Both the position numbers and the translations under genes were made by a program. 21,025 nucleotides of DNA from NCBI GenBank assembly GCA_032718475.1, contig JAUCBJ010008362.1:1-21025 (forward strand), given 5' to 3'. Of this stretch, positions 1-8,525 are shown piece by piece. The stretch is from Nemertoderma westbladi. Lineage: Eukaryota > Xenacoelomorpha > Nemertodermatida > Nemertodermatidae. The first letter of the stretch is position 1. Every line of letters starts with the position of its first letter. The notes beneath the pieces were generated by a model, which saw nothing but the letters and a program-made list of their open reading frames with translations, was not told where the DNA came from and did no database searches.

Positions 1-157
1 AAATATAATATCTAAACTTTAATTAATTTAATATTTTCAGAATGAGCTCGAATGAATCAGTTGAGCTCTTTATATATATATATTTCAAGTTTCTACTTAG
101 ACCAACCAATCATAAATAACAGTTTCATTGGGAAACTAATATCATAAATAAAGTTGC

Positions 158-420
158 TTTTACAACTGAATTCTTTATAATAAAATCAAGTCTAAACCAA
201 GATGTACATAATGTGTTTTTAATTTTCATTGATAAATAATTTACATGCTAATGTTTTATTATGGAGGTGTAAACTCACGCATTTACATGCGAATGTTTTA
301 TACATAATCCCATGCTCACATTAAACTATCACCAATATTTACTCAATAAAGTCACCTTTACATGCAAATACTTTATAATAATCACGCTTTGTGATAAAAA
401 GTTACATTTACAAGTCAGTG
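158..420. repeat. Spaced short repeats, AT-rich
   Basis: Positions 1-457 hold no gene. Within them a motif close to TTTACATGCNAATGTTTTAT recurs at about 241-261, 282-303 and 357-379. A weaker relative lies at about 158-184, and partial matches occur near 400. The spacing is irregular (about 40-75 bp), so this is a degenerate dispersed or minisatellite-like array rather than a clean tandem repeat. A short TA run lies at about 69-80. The array sits just beyond the stop codon of the minus-strand ORF, so it could fall in that gene's 3' flank. No function is visible. Confidence 0.5.
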
Positions 421-457
421 TGAAACTGAAAAAGAAAAGTCTCTAGTTAATAATAAA

Positions 458-1504
458 TCAATCTGATACTGTTTTTATATGTTCCTTATTGTAATCTGCT
501 ACCTCTTCACTTGCTTTTGTAACTTTTATTTTCTTTGTAGGTATAGAATCATTGTTGGGAATGGAAGATGATTGAGATGTAGATCTGCGCTTTCTATCAC
601 TCAAGGTCTCTTCGATGTATGTCTTTGGATTAAATGTGGATGAAACTACTTCTGGAAATGACTTATTATCCTTAAACTTCCAAGTTGGTGGATATAGAAT
701 CACGAAACCGTCTGCTATATCAGTTGATGAAACCTTTAACATCATATCATAGAGAAACTCTATATGAGGTATGTCTTTATCATAATGTAACTGTAAATAT
801 TTGCTTTCCTTGTCTGTAATAATTACTTTTTTTTCTTGTACATTTATTTTTACGTTAAGTCGGTCAGATAAAGCTACTTTATCGTCCGTATCTAGCTCTG
901 AAAAGACACCTTCGTTACTAATTTCATAATTCCATTCATACCACAATGAATTTACTTCAGATACTGTTAAGTTAAACCCATTATAATACCTAAGACCAAT
1001 AGCATCAGAATATCTAGCTGAAATCTCCCATAGTCCCATATAAGTCGTTCCTTTATATTTGCTTACAAAACCAACAAAAGATGGGTTGGTTAAATTAACA
1101 ACAGAACACTGATTTATTATTTCGAGTGGTGGTGATAACAATTCTAATATTTCTGTCTTACTCTGAAGCAATAAATTAATGAGTGATTTGTTTAGAATTT
1201 GACATTTGCCTTGCTTCTGAATATATACGTTTTCAGTAATAACACAGGTGGAAATATTTAACTTTCCTCTTGTAAATTCTATATTAGGATAAATATTACC
1301 TCTTGAAACTGGTGATTCCTTTTGTCGGTTGAATAATATTTCTAAGACGTCTAGAAGGTAGAGTGTATCCAGGTAAGAGAAGCACGTTGTTACATTGCTA
1401 TCGCATGAGAGTAATATAAAGTACTTGCCATAAACAATACTACAGGTATATTTATTAAATGTAAATTTCCAAGTATTGCTTGAAGTTTTTTTAAATAAAT
1501 CCAT
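458..1504 (-). CDS. Unrecognised intact 348-aa protein with basic C-terminal tail
   Basis: I do not recognise this protein. The frame is open for 348 codons without introns in an AT-rich setting, which is unlikely by chance. The ATG has A at -3 and G at +4, a good eukaryotic start context. The body (about residues 1-300) is rich in alternating aromatic and hydrophobic residues and looks like a beta-rich globular protein. Residues about 145-195 (FVSKYKGTTYMGL, then LTVSEVNSLW) faintly recall the PC4-type single-stranded-DNA-binding fold (K-x-K-G-x-x-x followed by a helix), but this is only a visual impression. The last 50 residues are low-complexity with two basic clusters (DRKRRS and PTKKIKV), which look like nuclear localisation signals. 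No signal peptide or membrane segment is seen. It could be a host gene, a captured element gene, or an integrated DNA-virus gene; the sequence alone does not decide. Confidence 0.6.
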   Translation of the reverse strand: MDLFKKTSSNTWKFTFNKYTCSIVYGKYFILLSCDSNVTTCFSYLDTLYLLDVLEILFNRQKESPVSRGNIYPNIEFTRGKLNISTCVITENVYIQKQGKCQILNKSLINLLLQSKTEILELLSPPLEIINQCSVVNLTNPSFVGFVSKYKGTTYMGLWEISARYSDAIGLRYYNGFNLTVSEVNSLWYEWNYEISNEGVFSELDTDDKVALSDRLNVKINVQEKKVIITDKESKYLQLHYDKDIPHIEFLYDMMLKVSSTDIADGFVILYPPTWKFKDNKSFPEVVSSTFNPKTYIEETLSDRKRRSTSQSSSIPNNDSIPTKKIKVTKASEEVADYNKEHIKTVSD

Positions 1505-1940
1505 AATTAGAATGAAAACTATTTTGAAAAATAAAAACTAAATAAATGATTATTAGATTGTAAAACTTCGGTTTATATGGTTGCTTTAATACAGCAGAGC
1601 GACTTACAGTGAGGAATATAGTAGATTCGTGTAACAGATGCAACAACGTGTACAGCTAAAATTATTACATTAGCGCGAGTTAGAGAGTGAAATAGCAGTA
1701 ACGAGTAACAGATGCAACGAGAACAATGCTAGTCCTATTATTCTAACTTATATTCAACTTAGTTGATCGATCGGTTACATCGATAAAAAAATCGATTATT
1801 ATTAATAGTCGAATTAATGTATTCTATGCTATATTAATTATGTTAAGGGACTAGATGCTATTTATAAACATCTGCTACCAGTGATGAAGATGAAGAATTC
1901 AATGACTATGGTATAACTCAGATATTTATCACCTTTTTCT
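1505..1940. other. AT-rich spacer upstream of the 348-aa ORF
   Basis: No gene is visible. The stretch adjoins the start of the minus-strand ORF, and a TATA-like minus-strand match (complement of GTTTATAT, about 1571-1578) could belong to its promoter, but this is weak. The motif GTAACAGATGCAAC occurs twice, near 1632 and 1707. ATCGAT occurs on both sides of an A7 run near 1777-1796. Nothing else stands out. Confidence 0.4.
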
Positions 1941-2040
1941 CTCGAGATTGGATGGAAGAGTGATTGGTGAGTTATGAGGGGATGTATCAGTCCCGAGTTC
2001 GAATCCGGTTGAATATTTTGTTATCTGAAAAATTGCAAAA
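1941..2040 (+). repeat. tRNA-like Pol III promoter, probable SINE head remnant
   Basis: TGGAAGAGTGA (1953-1963) matches the Pol III A-box consensus TRGCNNAGTGG at 9 of 11 positions. AGTTCGAATCC (1996-2006) matches the B-box consensus GGTTCGANTCC at all but one position. Their spacing (about 43 bp start to start) is normal for a tRNA-type internal promoter. The T-arm stem around the B box does not pair properly and no acceptor stem is evident, so this is not an intact tRNA gene. A decayed tRNA-derived SINE is the best reading. The body that should follow is unclear; tandem repeats begin at 2059. Confidence 0.35.
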
Positions 2041-2058
2041 TTAAATTTAGTTACTGGT

Positions 2059-2300
2059 GAAAAATAGTAGAAGTTACCTGATGCTAAGTGTAGACACTCG
2101 AACACCTGTAAAATAAAGGTTAGTGAATATAAAAATTGCGATTTGAAAAATAGTAGAAGTTACCTGTAGACACCTCTAGCGTCTGTAAAATAAAGGTTGC
2201 TGAATATGAAAATACTGGTTGCTGAAAAATAACGATTTGAAAAATAGTAGAAGTTACCTGATGCTAAGTGTAGACACCCGAACACCTGTAAAATAAAGGC
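2059..2300 (+). repeat. Tandem repeat, unit 86-94 bp, about 2.7 copies
   Basis: Three copies start at 2059, 2145 and 2239 with the shared opening GAAAAATAGTAGAAGTTACC. Each continues through a segment resembling TGTAGACAC and CCTGTAAAATAAAGG. The middle copy lacks part of the left half and carries extra sequence on the right, which gives the uneven period. The third is truncated. The array lies between the SINE-like promoter and the LINE fragment. Confidence 0.8.
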
Positions 2301-2545
2301 TTATGATTGGATGCAGTACTAGAGTTGGGTGACTAATAACGCCTCTAGCGGAAGATGCGGGAACTTGAGAAGTTGCAGTGGTTACGGATGAAATGCTGAC
2401 ATCTGATTGGTTGAAATAATAACGACCACTGGTAAAGGTTGAAATGGTGGCTTCTGATTGGCTGCAGTACTAGAAAATGGATGGTAATGATGGTAATGAT
2501 GGGCTACGGGTGACCATGACGCAGTGTACAAGTATATCATACTAC
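2301..2545. repeat. Degenerate repeats next to LINE breakpoint
   Basis: A motif close to TCTGATTGGCTGCAGTACTAGA appears in three versions, near 2304, 2400 and 2450. A small GGTAATGAT duplication lies near 2481-2500. The minus-strand LINE frame runs open into this stretch (to 2382), but the translation loses all LINE character after about 2545. I therefore treat it as non-LINE repetitive sequence. Confidence 0.4.
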
Positions 2546-3521
2546 TGATATGGGTTGTTGCAGCTGTGAGAAGTGATGACCTTATACGGGAGTAAAATTC
2601 GGCCAGATCGGCACAGTGTGACTCGTTATCACATTGAGGGTCCCGACAAGATAGTGCATCGTGTGGGATAGCGCAGTCCCCGAGTAGGAGGCCTGTATAA
2701 GACTGGTACCCGGAGAGATGGTAATCTGTCGCCTTATTCCAGCGAGGCAGCTTTGAGCGGACCGGTATTTCCTGCTCATTCGAGTTGGGAGGTTTCATTG
2801 AACTTGAGGTATCAACGTCGATTATCATAGGTAAATGATCGTCGAAAGTAGTTGAGTACTCAACAACAATGTTGTTCACCCGATCGCACATGCTCCCTGA
2901 ACATACGCAGTGATCTAACCAGGATACTGAGTTGTTGGCAGAGCTAACGAAAGTGAAAGTATCACTTGGGAGTCTGGATGTATCCAGGATTGTTAGGCCT
3001 ACAACCGAACACGATTGAGTTAGTTCCTCGAAGAATCGCCTCGAGGGGTGTGCATTAAAATCGCCCACTATGCATATATCATAGTGATTGATAGTTTCAA
3101 CTATAGTGGTTAACTTTGCTAAGTAATTCATATAATCATCAAGATTCTCACACGTTTCATATGGTAAGTAAACATTAATAAGTATAAAATCTTTCCCAGA
3201 ACTCGCGGGGGAAACCTTTAGGACCATGATCCGTGGATCAGAATCATCAATAACTTTAACACAATCAGCACCGTGGCTCATTCTCCACAAAACTCCCAGA
3301 CCCCCATAAGGACGACCGGTTAGGATGCCGTTTTGGAAATCAACAGGAGAAGAACCCGTAGCATAGAAATCCCGGTGAAGCCGCTTTAGAACATGGAGTT
3401 CCTGTTTAGGTAATAAAGTCTCCTGTAGGAGAATAATGTCGCAGGATTTGGCTAAAGTCGAGATCACGTGTTCACTGGATAACGTTCGTACAGAGTTTGC
3501 ATTATATGTGGCTATCTTCAT
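2382..3521 (-). pseudogene. LINE ORF2 N-terminus: AP endonuclease (EEP fold), truncated before RT
   Basis: The frame starts at a Met typical of LINE ORF2 (MKIATYNANSVR). The endonuclease nicks target DNA to prime reverse transcription in this family. Visible motifs are N7/N9, E34 in LLQETLL, GGLGVLW near 73-79, NVYLPYE near 116-122, D154 and N156 in VGDFNAHPS, D203-H204 in SWLDH, and D228-H229 near the end of the domain. The expected metal- and phosphate-binding residues are therefore all present, and no stop interrupts residues 1-300. Residues about 255-315 form the linker with a C-x4-C and a downstream H-C pattern. After about residue 325 the reading becomes low-complexity and histidine-rich and is not LINE sequence. 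An RT domain should follow and does not, so this is a broken copy. Confidence 0.8.
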
Positions 3522-3828
3522 AATTGGTTAATTAATTAGGTAGGCCCTATATGAAGATTACTTAAGAGAAGCGACAGGGACTCGGGTTGTACGACGATTG
3601 GATCCAATCCACTCACGAATTAACGCATTCTCTGGCCACTTATCACACGATAATTCGTCCAACAGAACAGCTGTGTCAGATTGAGTACACGTAAGCTTAA
3701 ATGAGGAGTAAGAATCAAATCGGGTCCTTATAACTTCGCATTTACAATCTACATTGAAGTTTGTCTTGACATAATCAATAACTACATCCGTAGGTGTACC
3801 GGGTTCTAGTCGAGTAAGGGTTTTATCC
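2545..3828 (-). mobile_element. CR1/L2-like non-LTR retrotransposon, 5' half (ORF1 end plus endonuclease)
   Basis: On the minus strand the order is: C-terminal part of an ORF1 protein, a gap of about 36 bp, then an ORF2 start with an AP endonuclease and the beginning of the cysteine/histidine-containing linker. This is the normal order of a two-ORF LINE of the CR1/L2/Jockey group. Reverse transcriptase is missing; the copy stops near 2545 against unrelated repeats. The 5' side is lost in a G-rich tract near 3830-3867. The element lies antisense in or next to the intron upstream of the enolase-superfamily exons. It might be the 5' half of the same family as the minus-strand fragment at 14745-16695, but no shared segment allows a test here. 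Confidence 0.75.
3558..3828 (-). pseudogene. LINE ORF1 C-terminal remnant
   Basis: About 90 codons end at 3558, upstream of the ORF2 start at 3521. They contain features of the RRM-like C-terminal region of LINE ORF1 proteins: a GTPTDVVIDYVK helix opening, a YSSFKLTC strand and the SCDKWPENALIREW ending. ORF1 proteins bind element RNA. The open frame continues to 3995, but the part beyond about 3828 translates the GC-rich tract and the antisense of a host exon, so it is not original ORF1. This portion shows no internal stop, so the copy is not very old. Confidence 0.6.
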
Positions 3829-3829
3829 G

Positions 3830-3867
3830 CCCCACCCCGCCCTGCCCAGCCCCGCCTCGCTCGCCCC
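3830..3867 (-). other. Predicted G-quadruplex tract (G-rich on minus strand)
   Basis: On the plus strand there are C runs at 3830-3833, 3835-3838, 3840-3842, 3845-3847, 3850-3853 and 3864-3867. The minus strand thus has five consecutive G3-G4 runs separated by only 1-2 nt, plus a sixth run 10 nt away. This strongly satisfies the usual G4 rule. It lies where recognisable LINE ORF1 sequence stops, about 70 bp before a host exon. Confidence 0.7.
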
Positions 3868-3938
3868 GTTTTTTTCAAAAGCCATTTATTTTTTATACAG
3901 TGTTGTCGTATTTGTACCTTTTTTTTATTGTTACTCAG

Positions 3939-4163
3939 TTGAAACAGATGGAGGTATAACTGGGTACAGCGAGGGTGGTTGTATCGGTGGCACACCGTCG
4001 GTGGTTAAAGCTGCACTGGAGGAGCTGTGTAATGAGGTCCTGGGAGAGAATCCACTGGCAATCGGTTGCATTAACGATAAAATGGATAGACTGATGCTGG
4101 GGAACTCAATGGCTAAACGACATGTTGACAACGCTTGCTGGGACATACTGGGGAAAGCGACAG
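3939..4163 (+). CDS. MR/MLE (enolase superfamily) enzyme, internal exon A
   Basis: The exon is preceded by a pyrimidine tract and TTACTCAG and followed by CAG|GTAAAG. It begins in phase after two codon bases and ends one base into a glycine codon. The translation has ETDGGITGYSEGG and a helical stretch ending DNACWDILGKAT. These match the N-terminal capping domain of mandelate racemase/muconate lactonizing enzymes, where the family has GWGEG and A-x-D-x-A-L-W-D-I-x-GK. Such enzymes abstract an alpha proton from a carboxylate substrate bound to Mg2+. The closest subgroups I can suggest are hydroxyproline-type dehydratases or epimerases, tentatively. The upstream exon with the initiator Met is not found; a minus-strand LINE occupies the adjacent intron. 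The exon has no stops. Confidence 0.85.
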
Positions 4164-4391
4164 GTAAAGGCAAAAATATGGCATATATATTAAATATTTA
4201 AAATTACCAGATATGATAACCACTCTGTTCTCATTAAAAGCTCAAATTCTAATGACCCTACGAGTTTTTGTTAGGATATTATTATTACAGTAGTAATTAT
4301 TATTCACTAGTGTAATCTGTAAAGCTTTATATACCAATAAAAAAAAGCTTAGAAGAACAATAATGCAAATATATTCAACTAAATACAATAG

Positions 4392-4645
4392 GCCAATCAG
4401 TGACAACCCTGCTGGGTGGTCTGAGAGTTGGGGCAGTACAGGTCTATAGAATGATCGACCATCACAGCGAATGGGAAGTGGCTGAAGATAAACTGAAGAA
4501 GCTTGTTAGGAGCGGTGTGAAAATGTTTCAGATAAAGTGCGGATCCACCCTACACGATCTGGATCGCATAAAGAAAGTTCGGGCAGCCCTGGATAACGAC
4601 GAAACGCTGATGATTGATGCCAATTGCACTTGGAGTCTGTACCAG
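4392..4645 (+). CDS. MR/MLE enzyme, internal exon B (start of catalytic barrel)
   Basis: The acceptor ACAATAG|GC completes the glycine split from exon A, giving a junction ...GKAT-G-QSVTTLLGG. That length and wording agree with the family (GKATGxPVxxLLGG). A second AG nine bases downstream (4399-4400) is less good because it would drop three family residues. The exon encodes the loop into the barrel, then FQIKCG on strand 2 (the second lysine of the usual KxK is present; the first position is Gln). LMIDANCTW follows on strand 3, with the first metal-binding Asp. It ends TACCAG|GTCAGT in phase 0. All 84 full codons are open. The intron before it is 228 bp, AT-rich, with no other gene seen. Confidence 0.88.
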
Positions 4646-4734
4646 GTCAGTTTACTAATGAACCCCATCCAGGTACAGTAAGTTTATATGAACCCTCTTC
4701 ATGGGGTGCTGACATGTGAATCCTGTGATTTCTC

Positions 4735-5165
4735 CAAAGGTGAGCTTACAGGGGAACCATTCCTTATCAATGTGAGCTTACATGTAAACATTATCCAAGG
4801 TGAGCTTACAGATTAACCATTCCTTATCAAGGTGAGCTTACATGTAAACACTCTCCACTAGGTGAGCTTACAGATATTCCTTATCAAGGTGAGCTTACAT
4901 GAAAACACTCTCCAAGGTGACCTTACAGATGAACCATTCCTTATCAACGTGAGATTACATGTAAACACTCTCCAAGGTGAGCTTACAGATATTCCTTATC
5001 AAGGTGAGCTTACATTTAAACACTCTCCAAGGTGAGCTTACAGAGGAACCATTCCTTATCAAGGTGAGCTTACAGCACAAATTAACCCTCTCCAAGTTGA
5101 GCTTACAGATGAACCCTCTAAAAGATTAGCTTACACATTAACCACCTACCTGGTAAACTTACAGA
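4735..5165 (+). repeat. Intronic minisatellite of splice-site-like ~30-bp units
   Basis: The intron between exons B and C is filled by about 15 units of 26-35 bp, each centred on a version of AAGGTGAGCTTACA. Eight are exact, at 4737, 4797, 4829, 4886, 4974, 5001, 5029 and 5061. Units alternate between two tails, ...CAGATGAACCATTCCTTATC and ...CATGTAAACACTCTCC, so the array is a dimeric repeat of about 60 bp with some shortened copies. AAG|GTGAG is a perfect metazoan 5' splice-site consensus, and the following CTTACAG looks like a 3' splice-site end. The true donors of this gene are CAG|GTAAAG, CAG|GTCAGT and AAG|GTAAGA. Confidence 0.9.
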
Positions 5166-5259
5166 TAGATCATGGAATATTAAATAGATTTCTATATTTT
5201 GGAATTCCATGGATCTGTGGAACTTCAAGTTTGCTATAATTATTTATATTAAATTTCAG

Positions 5260-5484
5260 GCTAAACGAGTGGTTAAGGAATTGGCCGACTTCAATGTTTA
5301 CATAGAGGAACCGTGTGGTACCTACGCCGAAAATTTACAAGTGCGAAGGACAACAGAACTGCCAATTATCTTAGACGAGAGTATAACCGATATCAATGCG
5401 ATCCTGAAGGCAATTAAGAATGATGCTTGTGATGTTATTGCGCTAAAGATAGGAAGACTAGGCGGGATTAGCAATTCGAGGAAG
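5260..5484 (+). CDS. MR/MLE enzyme, internal exon C (metal ligands and base)
   Basis: The exon runs from ATTTCAG|GCTAAACG to AGGAAG|GTAAGA and is exactly 75 codons, phase 0 at both ends, with no stops. It continues the barrel: VYIEEPC on strand 4 (second metal-binding acid), PIILDESI on strand 5 (third acid) and IALKIGRLGGI on strand 6 (the Lys expected opposite the KxK lysines). Together exons A-C give about 235 residues of an enzyme that usually has 360-380, so roughly 50-60 N-terminal and 80-90 C-terminal residues are missing. The next exon should carry strands 7-8; I could not find it before 8700 or later. Either the intron is very long and TE-filled, or the gene is truncated. Exon quality argues for a working or recently working gene. 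Confidence 0.88.
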
Positions 5485-5694
5485 GTAAGACAAACGGTAC
5501 ATTTGTTACTAAACGACTTAGAAATAAAATCACTTATAAAGGGGTCTCTAATCTTGAGCCCAATTACTGTACTTAGTCTGGTGTTCAGAGTTTAAGACTT
5601 TTATTGACTGCTGATTGATAATTCTACGTTTCTACCCATACAGCCATAACTGTCAACCGACTGACCGATAGAATCCCTGCAAACCATAAAAGGG

Positions 5695-7523
5695 ATGGGT
5701 GTCACACGCACTCCCACTCGCCCATTCACTCGGAGTCGTGGCCCTGTGCCCCCTATTAAAAAGTCCCCTTCAGCAGACCTACCGGCACCGGTACCGGTTC
5801 ATGGCAGGGGACATGGAACTCATGTCGGTTGTGCCTCCAGCCTCATAGCCCTGTCAGTTCCAGAATCACATGAGTATGAATCAGTGGGCCATGATCCCCT
5901 CAATGACAGAGAGAATCCGGTGTCTGACTCTGTTAAACCCTCCATCAGTATACCATTACCACCGGGAGAGAGATTCCGGATCCCGAGTTGCTAAAACCCT
6001 CCAGTGTTGATCAGGTCCTGGGTTCTGAATTGACCTACCACAAACCTTCCAATGTTGGTGAAATTCGGACAAACAATGTAGAGATTCCGGGTCCAGCTTC
6101 AGAGTCAGTTAAATATCCCAATCACAGAGAGATTCCTGATCCTGTGCTGGAGAAACATTTCAATGGCAGAGATATTCTGTGTGGAGAGATTCCAGGCTAT
6201 GAGGATGCTTATCCCACCAAAGACATAGAGATTCCAGATCATGGGCCAGCCAACCCAAAACCTTGGAATGGAGGAGTAACCCTGAGTTCTGAGTCAACCA
6301 AACCCAAGCCTGAGCATGTCACACTGGGCTCTGAGTCGACCTACCCTAAACCCTGGGGTAGAGAAATTTGGTATTCCAGTGGAGAGATTTCAGATTCCAG
6401 GCCAGTTAAACCCTCCCTTGTCAGAGAGACTTTTGGTACCAGTACTGAGTCAACCTCCCCTAAGCCCTGGAATAGTAGGCCTAGTGAGATCCCAGGCCCT
6501 GAGTTAACCTACCTTAATCATCATAATCTATGTAACAACAGTGAAAGAGAGAATGGAAGAGAGATTCCAGATAATGAGTCAGTTAAACCGCCCAATGATG
6601 TAGAGATTCTGTGTACTGAGCCTGTTATGCAGAACAGTGGAGAAATTATGGGTCCCGAGGCAGCTAGACCCCCCAAAGCCAGAGAGACTCCAGATTCAAG
6701 GCTGAAATTGGCATTTGGAACTACTTCAATATCTGACTTCATCAAGCCAATGAATTGCGATGCTGACAATATTGTAACCATGAAGGACCTGATGGATAAC
6801 GGAACATGGAGATCACGCAATGTTAAGAACAATCCTAACATGGCCAGTGCTTCTCAAAATTGGATACAACAACCAAACTCACATCCAGTTAAATTATTTA
6901 CTGGTATAGGCTTACCAGGTGTTAAGAAGGACATTGATACTACTGATAGCAATTCTTGTAGTACAAGTACCAGTATCGGATTAGGAGATCCAGATTTAGA
7001 AATCCTATATGAATCATTTTGCTCCTACTTTGTCAAATCCTGAAACCACTCAAAGCAATATTGAACGCTTCCTGTGCAGTCAGAAATTTGTAAAGCTGAA
7101 TACAACAGAATGCTCATCACCAAATCCTAAATCAGCTGATCATCAGCTCAACGGAAAAGATTTTGATCTTCTAACACAAGGCAGATGGTTAAATGATGCA
7201 CTAGTGAACAACTTCCTCCTATTATTGGAAGTCAGTACAAATTTCAGAGTGGCAACACTTCCTACACAATTCATAGAAAAGATATCCAGTAAACTATCTA
7301 AAAATGAACCTTAAGACCTGTTTTAGCAGTAAAATTTGCAGCTACCAGAAATGGTCGTCCTAACATAGAAGTGATACTATTACCATAATGCATAAATGAG
7401 CACTTTGTACTTCATGTTGCAAGAATCAAAGATCGTGATTTTGCTGCACATGCTAACTGTATATCGAAATCTTATATTTTTATCAGAGAATCATTCAATT
7501 TCTGTGTGTATGATATTTATGCC
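5695..7523 (+). pseudogene. Ulp1/SENP-like cysteine protease (C48) remnant with repetitive N-terminal region
   Basis: Two frames joined by a shift near 5985 encode about 400 residues of degenerate repeats. Their recurring pattern is R-E-I-P-D/G-x-x-S-x-K-P-x-N (in DNA, AGAGAGATTCC followed by GAGTC...GTTAAACC). A further shift near 7000-7015 leads to QLNGKDFDLLTQGRWLNDAL (about 7147-7206), the characteristic start of the Ulp1 protease domain. After another shift near 7312-7316, RPNIEVILLP is followed by a stop (7386-7388) and INEHFVLHVARIKD, the strand with the catalytic His (codon 7401-7403; the family has HW, here HF). The catalytic Asp and Cys and the rest of the domain are not seen. Ulp1 domains cleave SUMO-type modifiers in hosts but also occur inside several DNA transposons. 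Which source applies here is open. It is inactive as it stands. Confidence 0.6.
5700..6760 (+). repeat. Imperfect in-frame repeats of the protease-like pseudogene
   Basis: The phrase AGAGAGATTCC (or GAGATTCC, GAGATTTC) recurs at least ten times, followed at 15-30 bp by GAGTCA/GAGTTA and often AAACCC or AAACCT. Spacing is mostly 45-75 bp. Because the frame stays open for 351 codons (5988-7043), the repeats probably evolved as coding sequence in multiples of three. The encoded region is rich in Pro, Glu and Ser and is likely disordered. Confidence 0.6.
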
Positions 7524-8525
7524 TAACTCATATTGTATACCACCGTGAACCTTGTTTATGTTTATATGTTGCCTAGCAGCAGTTATGGTAGTGCTGAACT
7601 CTCATTGGTAACTACCGGTACAGGTATTCTTACGCCCTATTGGCTGTTCTATTTTTGCAGTATTGCTTGTTTATATAGTCGATGTTTATCCCATTACTCT
7701 CAGGCATAACCTAACATCATATTAAGCCTGTTACGAGTCATGTAACCTGCAGGACTCGTGATATTTCACCTTGCTGCATGCATTGTAGCTTGCTGTATTG
7801 CATTATTATTAGTTACTACTATTATTGCTTTACCATTGTTGATGAATATACAAGACCAGAGATCAAACCAACTCGATTTCCACACGGTTAGTGCTAACTG
7901 CGCCCTGTCTGTAATAGATTCGGTTCATTTTAGTGCGAGTGTGTGCGTCCATAGTACTGCAATATTATTCCCCAACTAGTAACTATCATCTATTAACACT
8001 ATGTATGCAGCGCGAGTGAACTGTGCACTTACCACGCACTAAGTCCAACAAAGTGTCCTACCTGTAATATATGTAAGTCACACGTACATTTACTCGCCAA
8101 CAACACAATATAACGGAACGGTTTACACGTAACTGTCACTTTACTCCCTTGAAGCAGTTTATAAGCACCGAAACTATATACTTACAGTGATTGATTGTAC
8201 ATTAGGTAACATATGTATATTAGATAATATATATATATAAACAAACTTTCGTGAGTGTTCCTGCTATGCGGCAGGTACCCCAAGGCACTTGATAACACTC
8301 ATAAGAGTTACAGACAGACTCGTAGCGGCGAACGTGGGTTAGCCTCCCGTAAAAGCCCTGACACGTGAGGTATACTCATTCTGTCCTTTTGGTAATGTTG
8401 AACCCACTGAAATAACTAAGGAGATTTGTGCTATATTTTATAATATTGACTACTCAGTACTCATCATCTAAAGTGATAATTTCTAAACAGATACAAGTTT
8501 GTCTATGAGACCCCTGGAGGCCAAT
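7524..8525. other. Non-coding stretch
   Basis: No coding sequence is supported. One short frame (7758-7979) opens with a hydrophobic run but has no other gene signal. Visible details are an inverted repeat ACGAGTC/GACTCGT (7732-7758, spacer 13), a TA run at about 8226-8240, and a moderately GC-rich block near 8250-8370. LTR ends were looked for and not found. Confidence 0.4.

Noticed and set aside
1941-2015. Intact tRNA gene
   Set aside because: The boxes fit but the T-stem does not pair and no acceptor stem was found.
3823-3870. CpG island promoter
   Set aside because: Only about 45 bp long and made of C runs with few CpG pairs; a simple GC tract fits better.
4735-5165. CRISPR-like alternation of repeats and spacers
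   Set aside because: The spacers are themselves repeated (two alternating forms) and the array is inside an intron of a eukaryotic gene, so it is a minisatellite.
7758-7979. Small membrane protein
   Set aside because: One hydrophobic run at the start but no other support; AT-rich DNA readily gives such frames.
7524-8525. Solo LTR of the BEL/Pao or another element
   Set aside because: No matching TG...CA ends, target duplication or second copy could be seen in the window.
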